A stretch of 64,000 bases of DNA, taken from assembly GCA_965237635.1 (NCBI GenBank), contig CBDEFX010000002.1:1736001-1800000 (forward strand). The letters are read 5' to 3'. The notes under the pieces are model-generated. The model was given only the letters and a program-made list of their open reading frames with translations. It was not told where the DNA came from and searched no databases. Shown piece by piece: positions 7,786 to 15,572 of the stretch. The position numbers were made by a program, and so were the translations under genes. The stretch is from CBDEFX01 sp965237635 (lineage in GTDB: Bacteria; Chloroflexota; Dehalococcoidia; Lucifugimonadales; CAUZJF01). Position 1 is the stretch's first letter, and the number at the start of each line of letters is the position of its first letter.

Positions 7786-9043
7786 GGCGACGGTCCACTA
7801 TGCGCGGCGTCTTTCTTTGCGACTGAAAATAGGTCTCGTCCACGAAGTCCAGGTCCAGGCCGAGGAACCCGCTGGACACCAGGTACGCGAGGTCTGGCTC
7901 CTTGCTCACCAGCGAGGCTCTGATCCTGGACGCGTCGTCCGCGAGGCTCTCCGGCAGCACGATCGTCAGCTCATCGCGGCCGTTGCGGGTGAGGACGACC
8001 TGCATAGGGCCAGCCCCATTGGTACCAGGGTATGCTGCGTCCAGGATTGTCCGATGGGAGACCTTCACGCCCAGCACGGAGGCCGTCCCGTCCGCTCTTC
8101 CCAGTACCTCGACCCGCGGGTATCTCTCAGCGGCGCAGGAGCAGGAGCCGTCCTTCACCACTATGATGTCCCTCACCCCATAGCGTATCAACCGAAGGCC
8201 CTCCTGATGAAGCGTGGTGACCAGGATTTCCCCCTCAACGCCGCCTGGCTCGCGAACGGCGATCTCTATTATGTTCCTGTCTGTGAGTACGTGAATTCCG
8301 CGATGGTCTGCGCATTCGATACCCACGGCTGAGGTCTCGGAGGCCCCATAGTATCCGAACACTTCAACGCCGATCTGACCGGTTAGACGGGAGCGAGTCC
8401 GTTCGGAAAGCGGCTCGCCGACGTAGATTATCTTGCTGAGACTTGGGTGGGGAGTCTTGGCGAAGCGACGTTCGAGGGCGCCAAGGCACCGCTCAAGTAT
8501 CGAAGGGACAGTGACTATGACCGTCGGGTCCAGAACGGCGAGCGAGTCGACCGTGGCATTATCGTCGGGAGTAGCGCAGAAGGCGTAAGACTCTGCCCCC
8601 AGGGAGTCGAGCGCCCTTGTGAGCGCGACCATCAGGGTCAGCGGGCCAGTGTCCACGCACGCCACCCTATCCGAGCGGCCGGTCCCGCACAACGCCAGGA
8701 GCTCGGCAAGAGTCGTTGTTTCGGCCGCGTCGTCGCGATGGGTTATCAGCCTTCTCTTTCTCGGCCCCGTTGTGCCGGAGGAGGTCTCCATGTCGATGAC
8801 CTGGCCGGCCGTCAGGATACTCTCGTCGGCGAGCTTATGGAGCTGTCTTTCATCCATAAGAGGCAGCCGCTGGAGCAGGGCCACTGGATCGCGATTCAAG
8901 ATGTCGTCTGCTGAGATGCCCGCCTCGCGAAACGACCGCTGGTAAACACGAAAACTCGAGTAGGCGTGGCAGAGGGCCTCTCGAAGGTCTTCCCTGATCT
9001 CGTCGCCAACCTCTCCCACCATTTCTATAGGCAAAGGCAGCAC
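7769..9043 (-). CDS. Adenylate-forming enzyme, PaaK/LuxE-like
   Basis: The protein has 424 residues, close to phenylacetate-CoA ligases and acyl-protein synthetases. It carries the phosphate-binding motif SSGTTGPRK (about residues 88-96), GYYGASE as the adenine-binding motif, LIRYGVRDI for the ribose-binding Asp, and a C-terminal lid starting VEVLGRADG. Such enzymes activate a carboxylic acid as an acyl-AMP and pass it to CoA or to a protein thiol. The substrate is unknown. The pairing with an overlapping GNAT-like gene suggests activation and transfer of an acyl group. The GTG start is uncertain; an in-frame ATG lies at 9022. Confidence 0.75.
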   Translation of the reverse strand: MLPLPIEMVGEVGDEIREDLREALCHAYSSFRVYQRSFREAGISADDILNRDPVALLQRLPLMDERQLHKLADESILTAGQVIDMETSSGTTGPRKRRLITHRDDAAETTTLAELLALCGTGRSDRVACVDTGPLTLMVALTRALDSLGAESYAFCATPDDNATVDSLAVLDPTVIVTVPSILERCLGALERRFAKTPHPSLSKIIYVGEPLSERTRSRLTGQIGVEVFGYYGASETSAVGIECADHRGIHVLTDRNIIEIAVREPGGVEGEILVTTLHQEGLRLIRYGVRDIIVVKDGSCSCAAERYPRVEVLGRADGTASVLGVKVSHRTILDAAYPGTNGAGPMQVVLTRNGRDELTIVLPESLADDASRIRASLVSKEPDLAYLVSSGFLGLDLDFVDETYFQSQRKTPRIVDRRRGANV

Positions 9044-9071
9044 TCCCGAGGTCGTGTGCGGATCCCAAGGA

Positions 9072-9092
9072 GGGCAGGTTTGAAACCTGCCC
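9072..9092. repeat. Palindromic repeat family C, copy 1
   Basis: GGGCAGGTTT and AAACCTGCCC form a perfect 10-bp stem with a one-base centre. A related palindrome, with GGGCGGGTTT arms, lies at 10308-10328. The two copies flank the ion-channel gene. Confidence 0.75.
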
Positions 9093-9105
9093 CTACGGGG
9101 GGCGA

Positions 9106-10191
9106 TCAGGCTAGCATCGAACGGAGTTCCGGCCAGCCGCGGCGGGTCTTGCTTATGTACACCACGGAGTCGTCCGAGGCGAGCACAAGGTCCTCAAAAC
9201 CGATAATCACAGCGCCCTTGCGGACGACGCCCACGAGGTTGACCCCATAGTCGAGCAGGCTCTTGGCGACGTCGTTGTACGGCACGGGATTCTCGGGAAT
9301 CTCGCCGACTGGGGTGCTCGCCAGCGTCTCCTCGATTTCGATCACGTTGCTCGTTATCGCCTGGGTCAGGAGGTTCACACCGGGGTCTTGCGCCTCCTGC
9401 ACAAGAAGGTTGTTGGCTACCTGCAATGTGTAGACCCGGGAGACACGCCTGGAGTTGGTAAAAAGCACGTTGTGCCTTGAGTCCAGTACTTCAGCGATGA
9501 TGCTTGTCCGAGGGTTCAAGTTCTCGATAACGAAGGCGATCGAAGCTACGAGACTGTCGCTCCTGAGATCGTCGTAGCCTGAGCTCAGGACGATGGCATG
9601 TGCGGCCTCGGCTATGTTGGCGCGTCGGTAGGTCTCCTCTTCTAGAGGCGAGCCTCGAACGAATGACACATTGGCGATCGAGAATGGCAGCTCTTCTATC
9701 TGGTCCGTTATCAAGACGACTTCGCGGCCTCGATGCTGCTCATCACGCGTAAACTCCTCGACTATCTGACGCACGCGCAACTCGTTGGGGAAGTTTACGA
9801 TTATTAGATGCTCTTTCGCTCCCGACCTGCCCATGCCCCTACGCTCCTTGTATCTGATGTCAACAAACCAGTCTACCGTTAGGCCTAGTACGGACGTAAA
9901 GGCGCCAAGTCCGATCACGATGATAAAGACGGCCGTCCCGATCCTCGCGCCCAACGACTCGGCAGAGAAGTCGCCGTATCCTATCGTCGTGACGGAGATG
10001 ACACTATACCAGAGGCTGTCCCAGATGGTGGGCGAGGGTTCGGCCCCGCGCTCAAAGACAAAGAACGTCATGGCATTTCCGGCTACGCTGAGCACGAGCA
10101 CGCCAAGCAGCAGCGCCACGCCCAGGCTTCTGCGTTGCCTGATCGTGCGCAATAGTCGTGTCAGGGAGTACATCATAGCCCTCGTTCCCAC
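9106..10191 (-). CDS. Two-TM potassium-channel-like protein with RCK-type domains
   Basis: The protein has 361 residues. Helix 1 is at about 24-45, the pore filter TTIGYGD at 68-74, and helix 2 at about 83-107. A cytoplasmic Rossmann-type TrkA-N region follows from about 127, with a further C-terminal domain. TTIGYGD is the potassium selectivity filter, so it is predicted to be an inner-membrane K+ channel. The nucleotide-binding loop reads IIVNFPNELRVRQ rather than GxGxxG, so NAD(H) binding may be lost. The general architecture resembles CASTOR/POLLUX and MthK-type channels. The exact start is unclear, with Met at residues 1, 6 and 7. Confidence 0.8.
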   Translation of the reverse strand: MGTRAMMYSLTRLLRTIRQRRSLGVALLLGVLVLSVAGNAMTFFVFERGAEPSPTIWDSLWYSVISVTTIGYGDFSAESLGARIGTAVFIIVIGLGAFTSVLGLTVDWFVDIRYKERRGMGRSGAKEHLIIVNFPNELRVRQIVEEFTRDEQHRGREVVLITDQIEELPFSIANVSFVRGSPLEEETYRRANIAEAAHAIVLSSGYDDLRSDSLVASIAFVIENLNPRTSIIAEVLDSRHNVLFTNSRRVSRVYTLQVANNLLVQEAQDPGVNLLTQAITSNVIEIEETLASTPVGEIPENPVPYNDVAKSLLDYGVNLVGVVRKGAVIIGFEDLVLASDDSVVYISKTRRGWPELRSMLA

Positions 10192-10307
10192 CCGCCCGCC
10201 CTAAGGTTGTTTTTCTGGGGGTTCCCCCGGCTTTGCACTTAAAGTCGTATGCGAGTCCTGTTCATATCCATCGAACCGGTGTCCTGGCCCTTCCAACGTG
10301 GACGTAG

Positions 10308-10370
10308 GGGCGGGTTTCAAACCCGCCCTCCCTTCTCCTCCTGATGGGAGAGGGGAAAAGGTGAGGGTGT
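10308..10370. repeat. Palindromic repeat family C copy 2 plus family D unit
   Basis: GGGCGGGTTT and AAACCCGCCC form a perfect stem (10308-10328). This runs into CTTCTCCTCCTGATGGGAGAG and AAAGGTGAGGGTG, a reverse family D unit. Composite mosaics like this are typical of mobile palindromic repeats. Confidence 0.65.
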
Positions 10371-10511
10371 CCCATCTTTTTTGTGCAAAGCCGGGTTTCC
10401 CCCAGACCCCCGCCAGAGCGCCAGGGACAGTGGCCACCTCTTCGACAGACTCAGGGCAGGCTCTCTCTGGACTCTCCCGCTGGACAGACCCTAATCAGCC
10501 GTGACTCAGGA

Positions 10512-11903
10512 CTAGTTGCTCAGCCCAATGACCACTAGTCGAGCTTCATGCCCCGCTCCGTGGCAGTCGTCATACCTGTCTAATAGATGCTCTTTCGCAA
10601 GCAAGACCTTCTCAGCTACCAAGGGTTCTTGTTCCGCGAACCGTTGTCCCAACTCTGGGTCCAGGTCCCAGTCTGCAGATATCGAGCATTGTAGTCCTGC
10701 TCGCTCACAGACATTCAAATACTGTCGCTTGATTCTATCGAAAGTCTCGCTATTTCTGAAGACGATAGGCGTAACCATGAAGTCCTTTGAGATATAAAGA
10801 CCCAGCTCGTTGTCGAACACCTGGACGAGGTCTACGTATGGGACCCAGCCCTCCATGGCGAAATAGAGGGATTCCGGGATGTCTTGGGAGACTCTGTGAT
10901 AGTAGAAGTCCTCTTCGTTGACCGCCATCTTCACACGCACGGGCGCTTTGGAGTCGTAACCCAATAACTGGTCTGCGGAAGAGTCTTGCAAGAAGAGGAA
11001 CGGAATGTTCCCGTTGGTGGCATCGACCAGGGCCGACGTGCCGTCGACAGTGTAGAGCAGGGCGGTATGCTGCCAGTAACGCATATATCGCTTGGCGAAC
11101 CTGAAGTCGAAGGTCGTGAGCAACTCTCTGAGCTTCGCCTCTGGCACCGGTTGGGGCACGTCGGCTCCGGCCAGGACGTACTCTGACTTGAGTCCGTAGT
11201 GGTCGGTCAGAAACTTCAACGCTTGGACTTTCTCGGAACATATGCCGCCCGAGCCGTCGATAATGCTCCGCACCGTCTCATCTCCCGACTTGTAGACGAG
11301 ACTCCGGCCGACGAAGCGGGAGTAGTTCTCAAAGTCGGCGTCCCAGATGCGTTTGGCGAGCGCCTGCACAAGCTTGAGGCTGCTGTCGGTTGAGTCGGGC
11401 TCGAGCAGGTCCTGCGCCTCGGCCGGGCCGAACTCTTCTTCAAGGCATTCGAGCACGAATGCCGAGTATAGGTCCGCGTGCCTGGCCCATCGCCGGGTAT
11501 TGAACCCCACCCAGTTGCGGTCGTAGTCCACGCTGGTCCGGTCGATGGCCAGGTCTATTAGGAGCGCCTCTTTGTCGTCCAACCGAATGGGTTCGATTTG
11601 CGGGGGCTCTTCCATCGACAAGTCTAGAAGCCCCTGCTTAAAGACGATGCCCGAGAACATGCCATGAAGCCGGCCGTCGTCGGCGCTGATGTAGACGAGG
11701 TCCTGGATAGAGGCCAGTGTTTCGGCCGACTCGCTGGTAATCCGTTTCTCGGCTTTCAGGCGATCGAAAGGTGGACTCTTGAGATACTGGTCTAGGAGCC
11801 GGCCGAGCGGCAGACGGCTGTCGGCAGGGTCTATTCGGAGCGCGCATCGCCTGCCTGAGACCGTGTCCGTGATCTGAAGGACTATGTTCTGGGTCTCTTC
11901 CAT
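10512..11903 (-). CDS. Transglutaminase-like hypothetical protein
   Basis: The protein has 463 residues from ATG 11903; a TTG 15 bases upstream is less likely. The middle contains GGICSEKVQALKFLTDHYG (Cys222), YWQHTALLY (His279) and ALVDATNG (Asp294). This is the Cys-His-Asp spacing and local pattern of transglutaminase-like, papain-fold enzymes. The first 130 residues are an unrecognised domain and the last 150 carry no motif I know. There is no signal peptide or membrane helix, so it is probably cytoplasmic. Whether it is a protease, a transglutaminase or an amidase-like enzyme cannot be told. Confidence 0.6.
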   Translation of the reverse strand: MEETQNIVLQITDTVSGRRCALRIDPADSRLPLGRLLDQYLKSPPFDRLKAEKRITSESAETLASIQDLVYISADDGRLHGMFSGIVFKQGLLDLSMEEPPQIEPIRLDDKEALLIDLAIDRTSVDYDRNWVGFNTRRWARHADLYSAFVLECLEEEFGPAEAQDLLEPDSTDSSLKLVQALAKRIWDADFENYSRFVGRSLVYKSGDETVRSIIDGSGGICSEKVQALKFLTDHYGLKSEYVLAGADVPQPVPEAKLRELLTTFDFRFAKRYMRYWQHTALLYTVDGTSALVDATNGNIPFLFLQDSSADQLLGYDSKAPVRVKMAVNEEDFYYHRVSQDIPESLYFAMEGWVPYVDLVQVFDNELGLYISKDFMVTPIVFRNSETFDRIKRQYLNVCERAGLQCSISADWDLDPELGQRFAEQEPLVAEKVLLAKEHLLDRYDDCHGAGHEARLVVIGLSN

Positions 11904-11938
11904 CTTAAGCGGTGGCAAGGTTGAGCCGGTGTTGAGAG

Positions 11939-11961
11939 GAGACGCCCCAGCGGGGCGTCTC
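11939..11961. repeat. Palindromic repeat family A, copy 2
   Basis: It is identical to the copies at 655 and 27622, and lies between divergently transcribed genes. Confidence 0.85.
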
Positions 11962-12046
11962 TACGGGGATGTTGGCACGAATGATTTCCATTATAGGCGA
12001 AAGCTTCCTCATTGGGGCAGCTCGACCACAGAGGGTCCGCACGGAA

Positions 12047-12075
12047 TTGACAATGCCACTTGAGGCTGATATCTA
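12047..12075 (+). promoter_or_regulatory. Promoter of the SnoaL-like gene
   Basis: TTGACA, a 17-base spacer and TATCTA form a good sigma-70 type promoter, 32 bases ahead of the chosen start codon. Confidence 0.65.
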
Positions 12076-12106
12076 TCTTCATCAGACCAACTCCAAGGAG
12101 GAATCC

Positions 12107-12463
12107 ATGACCAGGTCCGCACAAGAGGTCGTCAACCACCACCTCGAGGCGTTCGGGGCCGGGGACGCGGATGGCATTCTCGAGGACTACGCTATGGACT
12201 CGGTCTTCATCTCGACCGATGGCTCGGTCCTGCGTGGCCCGATGCAGATCAGGCAAATGGTTGACCAGATGCTCGCTGAGTTCGCGAAGCCTGGCGCATC
12301 CTTTAGCATGGGGCAGACCGTCGTTGAGGGAAACGTCGGGTACACAACGTGGACTGCCGAAACCGCCGATAATGTCTACGAGTTCGGGTCAGACACGTTC
12401 GTGATTCGCGACGGAAAGATAGTCGGTCATACGCTGGCGATGAAGCTGACGCCCAAGGGGTAA
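12107..12463 (+). CDS. SnoaL-like / DUF4440-type small protein
   Basis: The protein has 118 residues from ATG 12107, which follows AAGGAGG. A longer frame from 11969 would run through the promoter and is rejected. The pattern VVNHHLEAFGAGDADGILEDYA, then FISTDGSVLRGPMQIRQMV, then a C-terminal FVIRDGKIVGH, is that of the NTF2-like ketosteroid-isomerase fold used by many small enzymes and binding proteins. The specific reaction is unknown. It stands alone with its own promoter. Confidence 0.75.
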   Translation: MTRSAQEVVNHHLEAFGAGDADGILEDYAMDSVFISTDGSVLRGPMQIRQMVDQMLAEFAKPGASFSMGQTVVEGNVGYTTWTAETADNVYEFGSDTFVIRDGKIVGHTLAMKLTPKG

Positions 12464-12532
12464 GCGCTCCAGCGCTGAGATGCCGGCGGAGCCGCAGCGA
12501 GGGCTGCCAACGTGAGTTTCGAGCCTGCGAGA

Positions 12533-13411
12533 TTACTCCTCAGGCTCCTCGCTCCAGAAGGCGATGCCGAGCAGTCCTGGCCCAGTGTGGGCTCCCATGA
12601 CGGGGGAGGACTCGCTAACGTAGAGCTCCTCGCACGGGAACTCCGATTCAATTCTTTTACTTAGCTCCTCCGCCGTTTCCATGGCGTCCGAGTGCATTAC
12701 GGCGACGTGTATGGGGCCGGGCCTCAGCCGTTGCTGCATATGGTCGAACATCTTGTCTATTGCCCTTGCGGTCATCCTCGGCCGGGCTAGGTTTCGGACC
12801 TGACCGTGAGAGAGCTCGAACATCGGCTTGATCCGCAACAAGGACGTGCCCGCGTAGGCCACCCTCGGGACCCGGCCGCTCTTCCAGACGTAGTAAAGGG
12901 TATCTAGAAACGCCAGCAGCGATACCTTCGAGGCTACCGCGCGGGTGGCGGCCGCGACCTTTTCGAGCCCGACGCCTCGCTGGGCCGCCCGCCATGCTGC
13001 CATCGCGATCAGCCCCTCGCCACCTGCCGCGCTCTCGGTGTCGACCACGGCGATCCGAGCGTCGTTGATCTCCTCTTCTGCCTGCTTAGCCGCCGTCTTG
13101 GCGGAATCGTAGGACGCGCTGAAGTTCGGCGAGACTGTCAAGCACAGTATCGAAGGGGCGTTCTTGGCCGCGGACCGGAAGGTGTCCAGGAAGCCTGAGG
13201 GAGATGGCGCCGACGTGGTGGGCACCTCTTTAGTCTCACGCTGCATACGGTAGAACTCGTTGGGCGTTATGTCACGGCCGTCGAGGTAGGTCTCGTCTCC
13301 GATCGTCAGCTGCATGGGGACGACGAGCAGCGGCGCGCCCTGCATTTGGCCGATGTCCGCAGGCAGTGAGGCCGCGCTGTCGACCACGATGGCTACGCGG
13401 TCTTCCCCCAT
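12533..13411 (-). CDS. DegV family fatty-acid-binding protein
   Basis: The protein has 292 residues, normal for the family. It begins VAIVVDSAASLPADI, followed by PTTSAPSPSGFLDTF, the ligand-loop pattern, and ends in SSPVMGAHTGPGLLGIAF, the diagnostic C-terminal motif. In Firmicutes such proteins (FakB) present fatty acids to the FakA kinase. No fakA is in the window. It is transcribed alone. Confidence 0.85.
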   Translation of the reverse strand: MGEDRVAIVVDSAASLPADIGQMQGAPLLVVPMQLTIGDETYLDGRDITPNEFYRMQRETKEVPTTSAPSPSGFLDTFRSAAKNAPSILCLTVSPNFSASYDSAKTAAKQAEEEINDARIAVVDTESAAGGEGLIAMAAWRAAQRGVGLEKVAAATRAVASKVSLLAFLDTLYYVWKSGRVPRVAYAGTSLLRIKPMFELSHGQVRNLARPRMTARAIDKMFDHMQQRLRPGPIHVAVMHSDAMETAEELSKRIESEFPCEELYVSESSPVMGAHTGPGLLGIAFWSEEPEE

Positions 13412-13771
13412 CGCAAAAGCTCCTCATAGGGGCTCATAGGCAGGGAGAATAGTACCATTTCGCGGGACCGGCCCATCGATACGTCCCGATGGGAATCGGG
13501 ACTACTCGGGGTAGACGGGGGGGGGGGGGGCGTGGAACCGTGGATCAACACAGTGGCGATTGGAAACGGAGTTCTACTGGGAGCCACCTAGGTCAGCAAC
13601 GTGGGAACGAAGAGGCTGGAACCGGGACGGAGCGATTAGGGACAGATGGTGGTTTGGAGGCCGACGGTTTCGATCGGGTCTAAGATTCGTCAGAGGCTGA
13701 GCCTTTTTCAGGGGCTCGCATACGTCTCTGTCTTCTCAGGTCGCTGAGGAACGATCCGTCGACCGGTGAGG
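13412..13771. other. Gene-free stretch with repeat B and a G14 run
   Basis: About 360 bases lie between degV and the PadR gene. I see palindromic repeat B at 13472-13513, then an uninterrupted run of 14 G at 13517-13530. The remaining sequence shows no convincing coding or RNA features. Confidence 0.6.
13472..13513 (+). repeat. Palindromic repeat family B, copy 1
   Basis: The unit runs ATCGATACG, then the inner stem TCCCGAT/ATCGGGA, then CTACTCGGGGTA. Further copies are at 32098, 32192, 35109, 35184 (reversed) and 41126. Confidence 0.85.
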
Positions 13772-14158
13772 TCAGTTGTTTCTCAAGACTCCTCTGGCTA
13801 GCGCGCCTACGGGGCGGGCTATCAGGTTGACGGCTTTTGTAAAAAGGTCCCATTCCCGGAGCATTGACTGAAGCCTGTCTCGGCCCTTGGTGGTTAGGAG
13901 GTAGTACCTGCGGCTTTGCCCCATCAGGGAGCCCTCCCATTTGCCCTCCACAAGCTCGTCACGCTCCAGCCGGTGAAGAGCCGGGTAAAGAGTCCCTTCC
14001 TTGATTCGGAAGTAGCCACTGCTCCGCTGGTCGATCTCCCGGACCAGCTGGTAGCCGTACATCGACTCCTCTTCTAACAAGGACAGGATGAGGGTTTCAG
14101 TGCTCCCTTTTAACAGTTCCCGGCGGTACAACTCGAGGTCAATCTCCGCCACAACCAT
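13772..14158 (-). CDS. PadR family transcriptional regulator
   Basis: The protein has 128 residues from ATG 14158, preceded by GGAGGAG. A TTG start 12 bases upstream would place that ribosome site inside the gene. The winged-helix core LLKGSTETLILSLLEEES, YGYQLVREID and IKEGTLYPALHRLER, followed by RRYYLLTTKG, is typical of PadR repressors. The protein is short after the DNA-binding domain, with one helix for dimerisation, as in PadR subfamily 1. No target operon is adjacent; it lies divergent from the his operon, so control of itself or of hisZ is possible but unproven. Confidence 0.85.
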   Translation of the reverse strand: MVVAEIDLELYRRELLKGSTETLILSLLEEESMYGYQLVREIDQRSSGYFRIKEGTLYPALHRLERDELVEGKWEGSLMGQSRRYYLLTTKGRDRLQSMLREWDLFTKAVNLIARPVGALARGVLRNN

Positions 14159-14269
14159 ATGCTCCTCCAATCGATGTGTTACTCAGTTTACGCACCCCAG
14201 GGAGGGTCGGATTCATCCGGCTGTCGGCGAATTGAGGGCGCACTCCATGCGCCCCATACGGAACATTCG

Positions 14270-14298
14270 TTGAAGCTAGGGAGGCTCTAGTGTAAAAT
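14270..14298 (+). promoter_or_regulatory. his operon promoter
   Basis: TTGAAG, a 17-base spacer and TAAAAT form a strong sigma-70 type promoter, about 30 bases before the hisZ start. I see no leader peptide with a His run. A small hairpin, GGGCGCACTCCATGCGCCC, lies just upstream at 14236-14254. Confidence 0.65.
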
Positions 14299-14326
14299 GG
14301 CGACAGGTTGAACGGGGGCGAATACC

Positions 14327-15571
14327 TTGGGAAGCAGCCAGATACAGAGGCTCGCCGGCATGCGGGATTTTGCCGGCGGTGCCTACGAAACTCGCCGGGA
14401 GGCGACCGAGAGACTCGGGGCCTACCTTGGGGATAACGGTTATGATCTCATAGACACCCCCCTGCTGGAGGACACCGAACTCTTTGTCAGGAAATCGGGT
14501 GGCGAGCTTGCGAGTCGACTATACAGCTTCGTCGACCCTGGGGAACAGCGAGTCACTCTGCGTCCTGAGTTCACTTCGTCGGTCATCCGTCACTTCATCC
14601 AGGAACAGTCGGTGGCCCTTCCGGTGCGACGGCGGTACCGCGGCCCTGTATTCCGCTACGAACATGAGCGAGGAGATGGGTACCGCCAGTTCACGCAGGT
14701 CGGAGCGGAGCTGATCGGGGCTGGTGGAGTCGACGCCGATGCTGAGGTGCTGGCCCTGGCGTCGCTGGGTTTGAAGGAGGCGGGCCTGCCGAGCCATCAG
14801 GTCCGTGTTGGACATCTCGGCGTCATCCGCGACCTTCTAACAGGCCTGGGGCTCTCGGAGGCGACGATACTTTTCATAATCAGTCACATCCAGCCTCTGA
14901 ACGATCGGCGCGCTGACGTGGCCTCACTAATGCAGCAGGCGAGAAACGTAGGTCTGCTGACCGCAGGCCTGGGGTCATTTGCCGACGAAGATTTGAATGA
15001 AATAGGGAGAGGCGCCTCTCAAGGGCTCATTCAAGGGGTGCTGGCCAGGGCCATGTCCAGCGACACGGGACGACGGACGAGGGACGAGATCGTCGGACGA
15101 CTCTTAAAGAAGGTCTCAGAAGTGGACGATCCTGACAAAGTCGAAGGAGCCCTGACGTTGGCGGCCGAGCTAGGTCGTGTCAAGGGTATCCCTTCATCCG
15201 CTCTTGAGGAAGCGCGAGCAATAGTCGATGCGCATGGTTTGAGCGGATCGCCCTTGGACTATCTTGAGACCTTGTTCGAAGGGCTCGCCGCAAGGGGTGT
15301 CGGCGAGTCGCGCGTCATACTGGATCTGGGTCTTGCCAGGGGCATCGCCTACTATTCTGGCGTCATCTTCGAGCTCGCTGGCTCGGGCCTATCCGAAGGA
15401 TACTCGTTTGGTGGTGGCGGGCGATACGATGGACTGGTGAGGGCGCTAGGGGGAGCGGACGTTCCTGCTCTGGGATTCGCTTACACCCTGGAGCAGGTCG
15501 TCGAGGCCCTGGAGCAAGGACCAGAAGGCACCGCGCCGACATCTGACAAGTCATCGAGTCCGGGGCAGTAA
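14327..15571 (+). CDS. hisZ: ATP phosphoribosyltransferase regulatory subunit (HisZ)
   Basis: The protein has 414 residues and is homologous to the catalytic core of histidyl-tRNA synthetase. It has GMRDFAGGAYETRRE at the N-terminus, the motif 2-like FRYEHERGDGYRQFTQVG and the motif DLGLARGIAYYSGVIFE. It ends soon after GFAYTLEQVVEAL, so it lacks the anticodon-binding domain of the synthetase. That, together with its place directly before hisG (one base apart), identifies HisZ, which in other bacteria activates short HisG. The TTG start follows GGGGGCG. The HisG here is the long form, which does not normally need HisZ. Confidence 0.85.
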   Translation: MGSSQIQRLAGMRDFAGGAYETRREATERLGAYLGDNGYDLIDTPLLEDTELFVRKSGGELASRLYSFVDPGEQRVTLRPEFTSSVIRHFIQEQSVALPVRRRYRGPVFRYEHERGDGYRQFTQVGAELIGAGGVDADAEVLALASLGLKEAGLPSHQVRVGHLGVIRDLLTGLGLSEATILFIISHIQPLNDRRADVASLMQQARNVGLLTAGLGSFADEDLNEIGRGASQGLIQGVLARAMSSDTGRRTRDEIVGRLLKKVSEVDDPDKVEGALTLAAELGRVKGIPSSALEEARAIVDAHGLSGSPLDYLETLFEGLAARGVGESRVILDLGLARGIAYYSGVIFELAGSGLSEGYSFGGGGRYDGLVRALGGADVPALGFAYTLEQVVEALEQGPEGTAPTSDKSSSPGQ

Positions 15572-15572
15572 G

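Noticed and set aside
11969..12106. A longer N-terminus for the SnoaL-like protein
   Set aside because: It would translate through a TTGACA/TATCTA promoter and ignore the AAGGAGG site before ATG 12107.
14327..15571. Calling this gene hisS (histidyl-tRNA synthetase)
   Set aside because: It lacks the C-terminal anticodon-binding domain and sits directly before hisG, which fits HisZ.
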